This document shows, piece by piece, positions 1-12,136 of a stretch of 64,000 nucleotides of DNA; positions within the stretch are counted from its first letter, which is position 1, and each line of letters starts with the position of its first letter. Source of the stretch: Ophiostoma sp. CBS 140.51 (lineage: Eukaryota > Ascomycota > Sordariomycetes > Ophiostomatales > Ophiostomataceae); NCBI GenBank assembly GCA_029298735.1, contig JANSLP010000093.1:1-64000 (forward strand), given 5' to 3'. The notes beneath the pieces were generated by a model, which did not search any database, was not told where the DNA came from, and saw only the letters and a list, made by a program, of their open reading frames with translations. A program made the translations under genes and the position numbers.

Positions 1-564
1 GCAAACGAGGACGGAACACGGCACAAACGGTAGACTCGTACTCGAAAAGATAGAGAAAGGTTCTAGCCAAACAGAGGAGGCAAAAGAAGGAAGAAAACAG
101 AAATAAAGAACAAAAAAAAAAATTCTAAAAAAACACCTGCGAATAAAGATGTAGACCAGGTGCAGCTTCTCATGACATAAGGTCGCCACGGCAAGAAAGG
201 ACGTAGGTTGAGAAGCGGGTGTGATCGAATCTGTTAGTAGAGAATGCTTGGGGTATACAACAGAACACAGCACAATGTTTGGCAACAGAATCTTGATATA
301 AATTGACACGCTACATAATGAGAAATTATCCAAAAAGAAGCGCAATTAAGATGTTGAAAATATGAATTATATGGCAGGATTCCAAAAGGTAGATGATGAT
401 TCGCCGTATTAAGGTCGCGATGGTAAAGATGATGAGGTTTGTTGATACTGTAGAGGATTGAGGTTCTGTACAGAAAAGAGAAGTGACAAGGAAGAGAGAT
501 CGAGAGTAAATGTCGGAGAAAAAAAGGAGAGATAGAGCGAAACAACGGAAGATGCCGAGCAGTC
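1..564. other. 3' flank of the Barentsz-like gene, no gene seen
   Basis: This stretch lies downstream of the stop codon of the minus-strand Barentsz-like gene and should hold its 3' UTR. It is A-rich on the plus strand with short A runs near 113-130. The short open frames here show no recognisable protein. Confidence 0.6.
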
Positions 565-3401
565 CTACTGCGGATAGTACATCATACCGGGCTGTCCTCC
601 ATAGTAGTACCCATCAGCGGGCACTGGCGTCACCATACCACCGATACCGGACATGTACCCGCCTTGCTGCGGCGGGGCTTGGCCATAGCCCGGATAGGTA
701 GGCCCCGAGGGCATCTGGGATGCGTCCACATAGTACACCATTCCGTTGACCTCCTGTGCGACCATGTTGCGAGGGCCACTGTTGGCCGCACCAGAAGCAT
801 CAACTTGACCCGGTTGGCCATAAGCGGACGCAGGGCCTTGCGGTGTGCCTCCAGGGATGAAAGTCGGCACGCCGGCAGTGGAGGCCATGGTCGACGGGTA
901 ACTTGGCGGAGTGGGATAGTAGTACCCTTGCTGCGGTGCAGGTTGCATCACGTAGCCGCCCGGAGCGCCGCCATAGTATGCCTGACCGCTGGGAGTACCC
1001 ATGTTGTTGTGCTGCAGGTACGCCATCTGCTGCTGACCTGGCATATTGGGCTGGAAGGGAGCTGCGTGGATGGCCCGTTCGGGGATTTGGGACAAAGGCG
1101 TGCCGGTGGTGTGGGACTGGTACGACGGGTGCCGAGAGTGCGACTCTGCAGGCGGGTAGCCTGATGCCATCGGAATAGGCACCTGCTGGTGAAAGGCCAT
1201 GGAGTATGGCTGCTGCGTTTGGGGTTGCATGGCCCCGATTGCAGCCGCAGCTGGAGCCTCAATGTTTTCGACAGACACCGCCTTCTGCGGTCGGGGTTGG
1301 TGCATAGGTAGGTTGTGACTCGGCCGATTTTCCTGGAACGTAGGCTTCTGAGGCAGAGGGTGGTTTTGAGGTGGGGGAACGCTGCTAAGCGATGAGGTTT
1401 CGGAGGGCTGGTGGGATTGGGATGGCTGGGAGGGTTGAGAGGGTTGAGATTGTTGCGATGTCTGAGAAGGTTCGGATGATTGGGACAGCTGAGGAGGTTG
1501 AGAAGGTTGTGATTCCTGCGCCGGCTGTGCTGGCTGAGCCGCTTGGGAGGATTGGGAATGCTCAGGCTGCTGAGAGGAGCTGGAATGTGAAGGCGGAGGT
1601 CCTTGCGAGGGCCACTGGTTCGGCTGTGGGTTGAATGCCGGAGCAGCTGGTCCAGGACCATATGGAGGCTGTTGTTGGGGGTAGGGAGGCATAGGAATAG
1701 CGGCAGGTTGGACAGGAGGAACAGCCATGGGACCAGGCATGGCTGCAACGGGCATGACTGGTACCATGCCTGCCGGCTGAACAGGAGGACCAACAGAAGG
1801 CGGCAGACGCACCACGGGTCGGGCTGCGTTTTCCATCGTCATGGGCGGCCGAGAAATGACCGAGCCCGCAGGCGAGATAATGAAATCCCGAGCGGCATCT
1901 TGGGCAATGGACGAGCGGCGACTGAGTGCAACACTGGGCGAGTACATGCTGCCGTTATAGTAGCTACCACCAAAGACACTCGTACGGCGCGAGAATCCCG
2001 AAACGGAACCCATGACAGATCTAGTGCGGCCACCGCGGGTGCGTTGCTGGTTAGGACGAAGGGCGCGAGGGATAAAGATGAATGACCGGTCCACTGCTGG
2101 GAAGATCTGCTTCTTCGGATGGTCAGGTAAATCGATGACGACAGCCTTGTCCCGGCGCAGCGGTGGGCGGTGGTCTGGAAGCTTTGTGTATTGCATGGCC
2201 TTGAACTTTTCGAAAAAGGTAGGCTCCTTCATCGGCGGAAAAAAGACGCGGACCGTCACGGTGCCCAGTGTCTTCTCCACCGACATCGAACGGTTGATGG
2301 GCGTGGAGCTCGGAGGACACGTCGGGATGACAGCCACGGGCGGAGGAGCACGGCTTCCGCCAAATTGGCTGCCACCGTATTGGCTTCCGGCGTACTGGCT
2401 ACCGGCATATTGACTCCCGGCATACTGGCTTGCAGCATATTGACTTCCGGCATATTGGCTAGCGGCGTGGCTGGCGGCGTACTGGTTGGCCGCGTACTGG
2501 TTGGCAGCGTCGTAGTTTTGGCGGCGTGGGATCGATAGGCGTGAGGCATTCGGTTGCGTGACGACTTCGTGCATATCATGAGCCCAGGGCTGGTTGGCAA
2601 TCGGGTCTGCCTGGTTCTGGAATTGGTTACTGAGATAGTTAGTGTCTGTTTTGGCCTAATGGGGATGAGTTTTGAAAGTTAATAAACTTACTGCATCGGT
2701 GAGAACGAGCCACCAAACCCGCCACGTCCACGGCCACCCCGGCCAGGCCGGCCAAACGGTCTGAAGCCATTGGCAGCAGGTCCAGCACCACGGTGATCGT
2801 GCATGAAGAAAGCACCCCGATTCGGAACGAAAGACGGGTCCTCGTCTCGCCGCTGTTTATAGAGGTCGTGTTCTCGGCGTTGTCTGTCGTATGCCGTCTC
2901 CCGTCGGGGCGGCTGGGCTGATGAAGACGAGACAATGGCCGGCTGAGCCTGCTTGACAGGAGGTGCCGACGATTGTTGTTGACTTGGGGATGCGGATGGT
3001 GTGGATGGTTTTGCTGCTGCCGCTGCGTCCGACGAGCCGTCCACGGTTAGGGCAGGTGTCCGTGGTGCGGAGCCACCGGTGGTCCCATTGCCACGTCCGT
3101 TTCCCTGTCCTCCACCTGTCCGAGCATTCGGTCCCTTGCTGTGTACGAGAATTGTCGGTGATGCCTCGTCAACATTATTGCTGGTATCACTGTCGTTCAC
3201 CGCGTCTCGTTCGTCGCTGGCAATGGATCCTTCTGTCAGCGAGTCGTCGTTATTCAACTCGACTGCACTCTGGACACCATCTTCGCTGACATCTTCCTCT
3301 CCTATACGCCGCCGGCGGCCGACGGCGCCTCCCCTTCTGCGACGAGGTACATTGCGTTTGTGTGTAGGGTTGGGAGAGGGCGTGGCGGTAACAGCAGCCA
3401 T
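565..3401 (-). CDS. Barentsz/CASC3-type (Btz domain) exon-junction-complex protein
   Basis: Two exons, 3401-2692 and 2629-565, join in frame to give 924 residues; the intron has a GTAAGT donor, a CACTAAC branch site and a CTCAG acceptor. The Btz (SELOR) domain spans about residues 165-256. It opens with a charged RREHDLYKQRRDED stretch, continues with the motif FVPNRGAFFMHDHR and an RG-rich FGRPGRGGRGRGG stretch, and ends across the splice join with W-x-H-D at residues 252-255. In this family the domain binds eIF4AIII in the exon-junction complex and links splicing to export and decay. After it come tandem QYAxS units (about 275-330), a conserved-looking block with VRVFFPPMKEPTFFEKFKAMQ, then a long P/Q/S/G-rich, probably disordered tail. 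The N-terminus is basic (RRRRGGAVGRRRR). The family call is from motifs only; function in this fungus is inferred. Confidence 0.8.
2375..2510 (-). repeat. 15-base tandem repeat coding QYAxS units
   Basis: About nine imperfect 15-base units lie inside exon 2 of the Barentsz-like gene. Each encodes a variant of Gln-Tyr-Ala-x-Ser (QYAAS, QYAGS, QYGGS, QFGGS). The units differ mainly at third positions and at the Ala/Gly codon. Such a coding minisatellite can change copy number between strains. Confidence 0.8.
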
Positions 3402-6359
3402 TCTGTGCCTCGAGAGGTCTGGAGTGTGGCGACAGTTGGACAGTCGTGAGCTGAGATTGTGGACGACGGCAATGCGGACAAACGATATCGATGTTTACAA
3501 ATGAGGATATAGGGACGTCAGAGGCGTGTCGGGGTGAGAAGTGGTGTTGAGGGCGGACAGCACGGAGCTGTGTGGAGAGAGACGGAGTTGAGGGCGTGTG
3601 GCGAGCTCGAACTGCTTAGGAAGCAGAGATGTGGAGAGGATGTCGGGATATGTGTGTCTGCAGAGAAGGAAGGAGTTATCGGAATCGAATGATGTTCAGT
3701 TTGACAGAGAAGGAGCTGAATCTGTTGAGAACAGCTTGATTGTTGAAGACAGAAGGTGAGACCGATGGGCGTTGTGATACGAGGGAAGGTCGAGGGGACG
3801 GCGGAGCGGAGTCCGGCTAGAGGGCGAAAGTGACGATGACGACAGAAGACCGATCATACGGCAGGTGCGATGGAGGAAGAAGTCAATGGCGTCGAGAGGT
3901 GAGCTGCGATGGAAGACAGATCTCTGGAGTATCGGGGGGCAAGTAGGGAAGCAGCGTGCGGAAGGTAGCCAGCAGTGATGTCGTGACTCGATTCTGGATT
4001 CTGTCTCGGCCAAGGTGTTGTTTGCTCTTTCCTGTCCTGAGATTGGGGGATGGGGTTGAAGCTAAAGCCGCCTGGCGGTACAAACAACAACAGAAAGAGG
4101 AGAAACGGCACTAAAGAGGTGGCGAAAGCGAATTAAACAAATACAACGGCTTGCTGTTGGGTCGAAACAAGCTGGCTCTGGGAGCTAAACAATGCGGAGG
4201 AGGTTAAGGATGGCGAATGGCGGTAAACTCGTGCAAGTCGGACAGAAAGCAAAACGTGCTGCAAAACGAGGAAAAGAAAATAACAATAATTGAGACTAAA
4301 AAAACACGGGCAATGTTGCACAAGGGCGAAGGAAGGAACGGCCGGGGAGAAAAAAGATGGGAGAGAAAGAGCAATGAGAGTTGCATTGGGGAAAATTAGG
4401 GAGGGAATGCGGTAGGGAAGGAGCTGGACTTGACCCATGCCAGGCCTGTTGGGCCAGCCAGGGCCTGCTGGCAAGGGTTGCTGAGGGGAAATGCAGCCAT
4501 ATTAAAAGCTAAAAGCCGCGAGACACCGGCAGGGCGGAGACGTACCTAGGTACTCAAAGGCCTGGCCCATAGCATAACTTTACAGGGCATGGGTGGCTCT
4601 TTCCCATTCCAAACCCTGACAACCTCAGTTTTCATCAACAGTGCAGTGAGGGCGTTTTAGTGTCAGCTGCTTCCCGAGACATCCTTTTCAACAGCGGAAG
4701 GAACAGACCAATACACCAGCGCGCAATACACAGTAGCTCCGGATTTCGGCAGCGGCGGTGCAGACAACAAACGACGGCAAGAGCGAAACAGCGCGTCGCG
4801 ACGGCGAAACAGCATACTGGATGCGAGAGACAAGGGCTAGAGACATGGACGGCAGGAGCGATGAGGCTAACGAGGCAAAAGCAATGGATACATTGAGCAG
4901 AGCTGCAGCTGTATGCCAGGCGCGATTTCTGTGGCAAGGCAGCAACACATGTTTACTCCTTCCTGACTTGTGATTGGAAACGATGCCTTTGCAAACTGAG
5001 AACGACTGGTGCCGAAGGCTTGCCAGAGAAAAGAAGACTTGCTGGGCGGTTGGGCAAGTGCTTTACTGTTCGTTCCCTCTTGCCATTTTGGACCTTTTGT
5101 TTTCCTTCCTGTTGTGCCTGGTACGACCTGACGAACGTGGCTGGACCAGGAAAGTAGCAGCGGAAGTAGAAAGAGCAATGGAGATACGTCGTTTGCTCCT
5201 GCCAGTGCAGAGCTGGCTTGGGTCTATCACCAAGGCAAAGCAGCATTAACACCAGCCAACGAAACGTATCGTTGTGGGTCACCGATTGCTGTGATGCAAG
5301 CTTTCATCCCCTCTTTGCGTTTGCCCGGTTGCTCCTTCCTTTCTCTCTCCTCCTCCGCTCTCCCTGTTTTCTCCGTTCCATATTCCGCCACTTTCTACTT
5401 TTGCGGCCTATTTCTCATCGTCACCGGCTTTCCAGTGCCCGCATGGGCGACCGACCACATATGCACGAGCAATTTGTCAGGGCCCTTTCCCCTCTCATAA
5501 AAGCCCAAGTGTGGCTACACCTAAATGTACCGATGGGTGCACCGGCACCGACATACTGAACACAAGCCATCTGCCATCACACGGATCTTTCCTGCTGGCT
5601 GCGGCTTCCCTGTGTTTTACATCTATGCGAGGAAGGAACGAGCCTTCCATTTGTGGCGAAACTATTTTCTTTTTGTATAAAAGGAAGGTACGGCCCTGAC
5701 AGCCAAGGAAAACCGGTTGCATCGTATCATTCTGGCACGCGGCACTTGCAAGGACGCCGTGAGGCTTAAATCTTCCAAAAATAAATCAAGATCGAAGATA
5801 TGCAGGCGATAACAGGGCACCGGAGGGCAAGGGGGAAAGATATGCGCGGTGCGATGCACCTGCGAATGAAATACCATGATCGCCGCTACTACGGACAGGG
5901 GACGACCAATAACAGAAATATCTGCTACAGATATGCGCAGGGAAGGTGCGAAGGTGTAGCGTGACGACTCATGACGACACCACCTTCCACAAGAGAGAAA
6001 CAGTTTCTCGGTAGGGAAGGAACAAGTTTCTCATCGTCTCGTGAACTACGTGGCAGTGTGTGTTTTGTTTTGAAATGGCGGTGGATGTCTTGCGTACCTT
6101 CCTGATATGATACTGTTTCCCCTGATGTCATAAAAGCAAGCAAGGTCGCAGTCAAGTGCCCATCTCGATCTTTGCTTTCTACAGATTCTACAAAAACCCC
6201 CCTTTCTGCTCTTCAACCTATACTCAGATCTCTTGCGTTCTTCATCTTGACCTTTTGAACAGCCCTACAAACCTTTGAACACTTCTCCATACTTTCGCTC
6301 CTTGCTCACAATCCCCTTATCAATCCCCTCATATCAAATAACAAACAACATCGCTCATC
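3402..6359. other. Long divergent intergenic region between Barentsz-like and protease genes
   Basis: About 3 kb separates the divergent starts at 3401 (-) and 6360 (+), and should hold both promoters and leaders. The plus-strand part near 6180-6359 is C/T-rich and looks like the 5' UTR of the protease gene. A TATAAAAG string sits at 5676-5683, too far from the protease start to assign with confidence. Open frames here are short and resemble no known protein. Confidence 0.5.
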
Positions 6360-7801
6360 ATGCAGGCTGCTTTCAAAGTCCAGCAGGAGCTGAAGGCCAG
6401 CCGCGGCCTTGAGCGTGTTGCGGCAACTATCAACAAGAACCACACGCACAATGGCCTCAAGTCCTACGTTGCGGCCATGAGAAAGTTTGGCTTCAAGCCC
6501 ACCATGCCTGGTCCGTACCAAATGGGCCTCCATGAGTACCGAAAGCAGCACGCTGCTACCGCTGCTGCCAAGGCCGGCCCTGGTCAAGACTCCATCGGAA
6601 AGCTGCCTGCCCTTAACGAGGCTCTCAAGAAGACGGACGATGGCGACAGTGGCGCTCAGCCCGGCAACGTCATCGCCGACGACCAAGCTAGTGATGCAGA
6701 GTATCTCTGCGAGGTGAGTATCGGCACGCCGCCCCAGAAGCTCCAGCTCGATTTCGACACGGGCTCAGCCGATCTCTGGGTCATCTCCACGGAGCTTCCG
6801 GCCAGCTCCCAGAAGAACCACACGGCGTTTGACCCCTCAAAGTCGACATCCTTTTCCCAGATGGAAGGGTATTCGTGGAAGATCACGTACGGTGATGACA
6901 GCTCGGCTTCCGGCGATGTCGGAACTGACGTCCTCAACCTTGGCGGACTGGAGATCCCTAACCAGTCGGTTGAGCTGGCCAAGAAGGTTTCGGCCGAATT
7001 TGCCCAGAACGAAGGCGATGGACTTCTTGGTCTTGCCTTTTCCAAGATCAACACGGTGACGAAGAGCCACTCGTCCAAGCCCCAAAAGACCCCCGTGGAG
7101 AACCTGGTGGCCAACAACACGCTGCCCACGGACGCTCAGCTTTTCACGTCGTGCTTTTACAGCGAACGTGACAACAAGCAGTCGTTCTACACCTTTGGCT
7201 TCATCGACCAGGACCTTGTGACTGCATCTGGCAAGGACATTGCGTGGACCCCTGTTGACAACAGCCAGGGATTCTGGCAGGTTGCGTCCACGTCGGCGAC
7301 GGTCGCTGGCAAGAGCATTGCGCGCTCGGGCAACTCGGCCATTGTTGACACTGGCACCTCGCTTTGCATGGTTTCCGACGACGTCTGCAAGGCACTTTAT
7401 GCCTCCATCCCCGGCGCCTCGTACGACTCCAGCCAGCAGGCGTACACGTTCCCGGACAGCGTCACTGTTTCCCAGCTGCCTGCTTTCTCGGTCGCCATTG
7501 GAGACACTCAGTTCGTCATCCAGCCCGAGGACCTTGTCTATGGTGATGCGCAGGATGGCGTGTACTATGGCGGCATTCAGTCGCGAGGTGACCTTAGCTT
7601 TGACATTTTGGGCGATGTGTTCCTGAAGTCAATCTACGCTGTACGTCTAGTTTCCCACCTCGTCATGTTTATATAAGCTTACAGAAATGTTCTTTTACTA
7701 ACCCTTGACAGATTTGGGACATTGGCAACACCCGTTTCGGTGCGGTTCCCAAGATTGAGGCCACCCAGAACATTGGTGGCGGCAACGACAACTCCGCCTA
7801 G
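6360..7801 (+). CDS. Pepsin-family (A1) aspartic protease without signal peptide
   Basis: Exons 6360-7640 and 7712-7801 join at a codon boundary to give 456 residues; the intron has a GTACGT donor, ACTAAC branch site and GACAG acceptor. Both A1 catalytic motifs are intact: DFDTGSADLW with Asp133 and AIVDTGTSL with Asp330. The flap tyrosine lies in TYGDDSSASG (Tyr177), and the C-terminus has the family's FDILGDVFLKS and IWDIGNTRFG. The first about 100 residues look like a propeptide (basic, KNHTHNGLKSYVAAMRKFGF). Fungal penicillopepsin/aspergillopepsin relatives normally begin with a hydrophobic signal peptide, but none is visible here and the first 26 residues are polar. The ATG follows a C/T-rich leader, so an upstream signal exon is not obvious. 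It cleaves peptides at acidic pH in known relatives; location in the cell is open. Confidence 0.9.
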
Positions 7802-8233
7802 TTCAGACGTTTTGTGCACAAATGCTCCCTGTGAGATTTGCCATGGCCTCTTGACGTTGTCCTGTCATTTTCGGGGAGGGACTGAGGGATTGTCTGCGCG
7901 TTGTATTTGCAATATGTTAATCTGTTGAGTTTTGTTTGATGGCGAGTTGTTTTTCACATGGCTGTCTGCATTTGAGTTCTCCTATAGGGCAATGAGGTCG
8001 CCCTTTCACAACCAGTCGTTCCCTGGTACTACAGTCCCTACCGTCACCTATCAGTAGTTTTATCAATGAATGGTGTTTGTGTTTTCAATAACTATGGTCG
8101 CTTGATGTGAAATTGATATCGCTATACTTTGGCCTTTTCTCCTTCATGGTATTATCGTACTAAATTGTGCGTCTTGCCCCAGCCTTTTGATACCGCCAAG
8201 AACCCCCATATGGCCCACATCCACAAGCCATGT
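7802..8233. other. Convergent 3' region, no gene seen
   Basis: This 432-base gap lies between the stop codons of the protease (+) and the lyase-like gene (-). It should hold both 3' UTRs. I see no open frame, RNA gene or repeat that stands out. Confidence 0.6.
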
Positions 8234-9176
8234 CTACTGGAGGTTGACTTTGCTAAAGAGATAGCCACGAACGCCATTGCTCAGCCAGCACTCCTCGCCG
8301 TGCTGAAGCGAGTCGGCTTTGACCTCTTCCTCGACAGCGAGTTTTCTGAATTCGAGGTTAGTCAATAATACTTGGAGAATCAGAAGACGGAGAAAGAACT
8401 CACCTCTCCAGAGCCCACCTCCGAGTGGTTCCGTCCAGACCACCACTGCCGCTCTCCTTGCCGTACTTTGGCGGTACTGGCGGTGTCACCCAGCGGCCAT
8501 TGCGCCAAAAGTAAACCGTGCTAATGCTGCCGTCCATAATCACACCGCTGTCGGAGTTGACAAGAAGCACCTCCTTGAGCTCGGGGCCTGTTATGCCCGC
8601 ACGCTTCCGGGCAGCGTCGTACATTTGCCGCCGTGTCGTTTTGTAGTGTGTGTACGGTGAAGAGGATGTCTTGTCCACATCGACAGTCACTTCGTAGGGT
8701 GTTTGGCCCATAGTTGAGCGCAGCTCCTGCAGAAGCGGCGAGACATCTTCTGAGCCATCGTCTGAGCCATTGTCGCTTGTCATGAAGCCTGGTGCAGGAA
8801 ACTGAGGAGGAAAGAGACCAGCCAAAGGTGTCGGAGTCGCACCCGAGACATCGCAGCCGATCTGGCCGTCTTGACTTAGTGTGATGCGACACCGGTTTGG
8901 TCCTCCATTCTTATTCACAACAGCCGTTTCCAAGACCTCGCCGAGTCTTTGGAGACCCTCGTCACCTGACACGGCCGCCACAGCATCCTCCCAGCCCCAA
9001 TGTGTGGCCGCACGGAGCAAACGGTCACGGTGGAAGTCGAGCATATAAAAAGACGACGAGTTCTTGTAATTCCAGCCGGCATGATTCAAATCGGCATTGT
9101 CGGCGACGCTTCGGAGCGTGGCATCGTAACGCACGGAGCTGTACAGCTGGAAAGTGTTGCTGTCGGGAGTAGCCAT
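8234..9176 (-). CDS. Class IV PLP enzyme, aminodeoxychorismate-lyase-like (Abz2 family)
   Basis: Exons 9176-8404 and 8345-8234 give 294 residues; the intron has a GTGAGT donor, GACTAAC branch site and TTCAG acceptor. The likely PLP-binding lysine is Lys179 in THYKTTRRQMYDAAR, which matches the HK-T-T-R--Y--AR signature of fungal aminodeoxychorismate lyases. Further family motifs are LLVNSDSGVIMDGSIST, VTPPVPP, GLDGTTRRWALERK and, from exon 2, WLSNGVRGYLF. In the family this enzyme splits aminodeoxychorismate into p-aminobenzoate and pyruvate for folate synthesis. The start at 9176 is preferred over an in-frame ATG 48 bases upstream, because MATPDSNTFQLYSSVRYD begins the conserved region; the longer form would add a hydrophobic leader. 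A branched-chain or D-amino-acid aminotransferase role is a less likely alternative. Confidence 0.75.
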
Positions 9177-10172
9177 AGCGTGAGTGAGAGCTGAGTGTGA
9201 GAGGAAAAGAACAAAAATCAACAAAAATCAAAGATGGCAACTGGTCATGTGTCCAGGCCAGAAGCTATCGTGAGATAGACTCATCGACTCACTCAGAGTC
9301 GGCATGAAGTCGGGCTCTATTAACTGCCAAGCCCTGACTCCTCTGCAAGTTACAGAGGGGTTAACTCCGTTTTAGGCCGCCGATTTCCAGCTCTCTTCCA
9401 GCGACAGCGCCGATTGTTCCCCTACGCGCCCGCGAGCCCACAAACAGCCGGCTCGATTCTGCTGACGAATCAGAGCACTCTTTCGGCCTGAGGCAACCCC
9501 TCCTTCCTCTTCTCCAAAACAATCGTCCCAGTCGCTCCTCCCAGCCGCCACCACAGAGCTCACCCGCCACCCCTCCCCCCACTGAAAGGCCCTCGGCTGG
9601 CCAGTGCACACCTGCACTTTCTATGTTCTCTGGTTCTTTCGGATCAGTGGGCTGGGGTCTCAGTGGTGTAAATTTTTTTCTCGTGTGTAGCTCCTTCCCG
9701 CCCAAGCTCTACTGGCTGGTACTGGGTACTGGGCCGCACTTGCTGTTAGTGGATGGAGAAAGCGACATCATCGGTGGGCAAAATCCGGTGCGGGAGAGCC
9801 AGAAAACAATCGAAGCTGGCAGACCAGAAAAGAAAAAAAAAAGCATGCCAAAAATCCGGGCTCCATGAGCAGGACCCTCTCTCGCCACTCACCACCTTTG
9901 CACCTTTGCACCTTTTACCGTTCCTTGTCGAATATCGCCATTAACCTCCAGACAAGCAGCACTTACATAGAACCGCAACAAATTTGCAATCATTCGATAA
10001 CGATCCGCGGTCACGCATTGGCTTATCATTTTTGACATTGCACAATTTTGCATCACACCGCCGACGTCGAGCGATCTCGAAATAGAGAAGAGACGACCTA
10101 ACCTCACGACTACCCGTCCGAAGAACCGAATACACTGAACACACCGAATACACCCAGTAACCACAACACAGT
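9177..10172. other. Divergent promoter region, lyase-like gene and TOM70
   Basis: About 1 kb lies between the divergent starts at 9176 (-) and 10173 (+). It contains a C-rich block near 9540-9600 and a stretch directly before TOM70 where the string CGAATACAC occurs twice (about 10126 and 10146). No convincing gene is present. Confidence 0.5.
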
Positions 10173-12136
10173 ATGGCCGCACGCCCGCCCATCGCATCGC
10201 CGGTGGCTGCGGTACCACCCTTCCCGACCGGCGCCGCCATCAACGTCAATGTCCCCGAGAATTCGTCCGTCTGGGACCGGCTAACGACATGGGCCACCGA
10301 GAACAAGGCTGCCGTCTACACAATTGCCGGCATTGCCGTCGTCGTGACAGGCGCCGGTGTCGTCTACTACTCCAAGAAGGCCTCCGCCCAGGACGCCTCG
10401 CCCAAGCTCAGCAAGAAGGAGCGGCGGAAACGGAAAGAGGCCGAGCGCAAGGCCGCTGCGGCCGAGGGCAAGTCGGCAGCGACGTCGGCGACAGAGAGCG
10501 ACGACTCGTCGTCCAAGAAGACCACCGCTGCTTCTGTGGCCCCTGCTGCTGAGGAGGAGCTGCCCGAGATCACCGAGGCGTCTGTAGCCGCCATGAGCCT
10601 CGACGAGCGCAAGAAGATGGCGCTCAAGCTTAAGGAGGCCGGCAACAAGGCCTACGGCGCCAAGGACCTCGACCGCGCCATCGACCTCTACTCCAAGGCC
10701 ATCCTGTGCAAGCAGGACCCCGTCTACTACTCCAACCGCGCTGCCTGCTACAGCGCGCTCAACGACTGGGAGAAGGTCGTCGAGGACACTACTGCTGCCA
10801 TCAACATTGACGCCGAGTACATTAAGGCCCTGAACCGCCGCGCCAATGCCTACGACCGCCTCGGCAAGTACAGCGAGTCGCTGCTCGATTACACCGCCAG
10901 CTGCATCATTGACGGCTTCAAGAACGAGGCCAGTGCCCAGGCGGTCGAGCGTCTGCTCAAGAAGTTCGCCGAGACTAAAGCCAAGGAGATTATGGAGACC
11001 CGCTCCGCCAAGCTGCCCAGCCCGACGTTTGTTGGCAACTACCTACAGAGCTTCCGCGCCAAGCCCCGCCCCGAGGGTCTGGACGACGCTGCCGACCTCG
11101 CCGATGACTCGGGCAAGGGCCAGCTGCGCCTCGGTCTGCAGTCGCTCGACAAGAAGACGGCCGACGGCTACGAGGAGGCGTCAGCTGCCTTCTCCAAGGC
11201 GGTTGCCCTGGGTGACCTCGGCGAGTACGAGGCCCTCGCCTACAACCTCGTCGGCACTTTCGCCTGCCTGCTGGGCAAGCACGAGGAGGCTCTGACCGCG
11301 CTGACCAAGAGCATCGAGCTCGACCCGTCCATGACCCAGAGCTACATCAAGCGCGCCAGCATGAACTTGGAGCTGGGCGCGCCCTCCATGGCTGAGGAGG
11401 ACTTCACTAAGGCCCTGGCGCAGAACAAGGACGACCCGGACATTTACTACCACCGCGCGCAGCTGCACTTTATCAAGTCCGAGTTCGGCGAGGCCGCCAA
11501 GGACTACCAAAAGTCCATTGACCTTGACCGCGACTTTATCTTCTCGCACATCCAGCTCGGTGTCACCCAGTACAAGCTCGGCTCCATCGCCTCGTCCATG
11601 GCCACCTTCCGCCGCTGCGAAAAGAACTTTAACAAGGTGCCTGACGTGTATAACTATCACGGCGAGTTGCTCCTGGACCAGGGCCGGTACCAGGATGCCA
11701 TTGAGAAATTCGACAAGGCCATTGAGATGGAGAAAGAGACCAAGCCCATGAACATGAACGTGTTGCCCCTTATCAACAAGTCCCTGGCCCTGTTCCAGTG
11801 GAAGCAGGATTTCTCGGAAGCCGAGAAGCTTTGCTCCAAGGCGTTGATCAGTACGTCCACATACCCGACCCAATATTATTTGAATACTTGCTAACCTGCC
11901 TAGTCGACCCCGAATGCGACATCGCCGTCGCCACCATGGCTCAGCTGCTGCTCCAGCAGGGCAAGGTCACCGACGCCCTCACCTACTTTGAGCGCGCCGC
12001 CGATCTCGCCCGCACCGAGGGCGAGCTCGTTAACGCCCTGTCCTACGCCGAAGCCACCCGCACACAGATCCACGTCCAGGAGAAGTACCCGGCTCTTGCA
12101 GCCAAGCTCCAGGGCATGGGCACCGTTCTGCGGTAA
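10173..12136 (+). CDS. TOM70: Mitochondrial import receptor Tom70
   Basis: Exons 10173-11850 and 11904-12136 give 636 residues; the intron has a GTACGT donor, a GCTAAC branch site and a CCTAG acceptor. A single N-terminal membrane segment at about residues 47-66 (AAVYTIAGIAVVVTGAGVVY) is followed by a Lys/Arg-rich linker. Then come TPR arrays starting near residue 150 (LKEAGNKAYGAKDLDRAIDLYSKAI, the Hsp70/Hsp90-clamp type) and running to the C-terminus. This layout and length match fungal Tom70 (yeast 617 residues). It sits in the outer mitochondrial membrane and receives chaperone-bound carrier precursors for the TOM pore. An AATAAA string lies just after the stop at 12160-12165. Confidence 0.95.

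Noticed and set aside
664..1164. Plus-strand open frames over the Barentsz-like gene
   Set aside because: Shadows of the minus-strand coding sequence with no family match.
11181..11873. 230-codon minus-strand frame opposite TOM70
   Set aside because: Antisense shadow created by strong third-position GC bias of TOM70.
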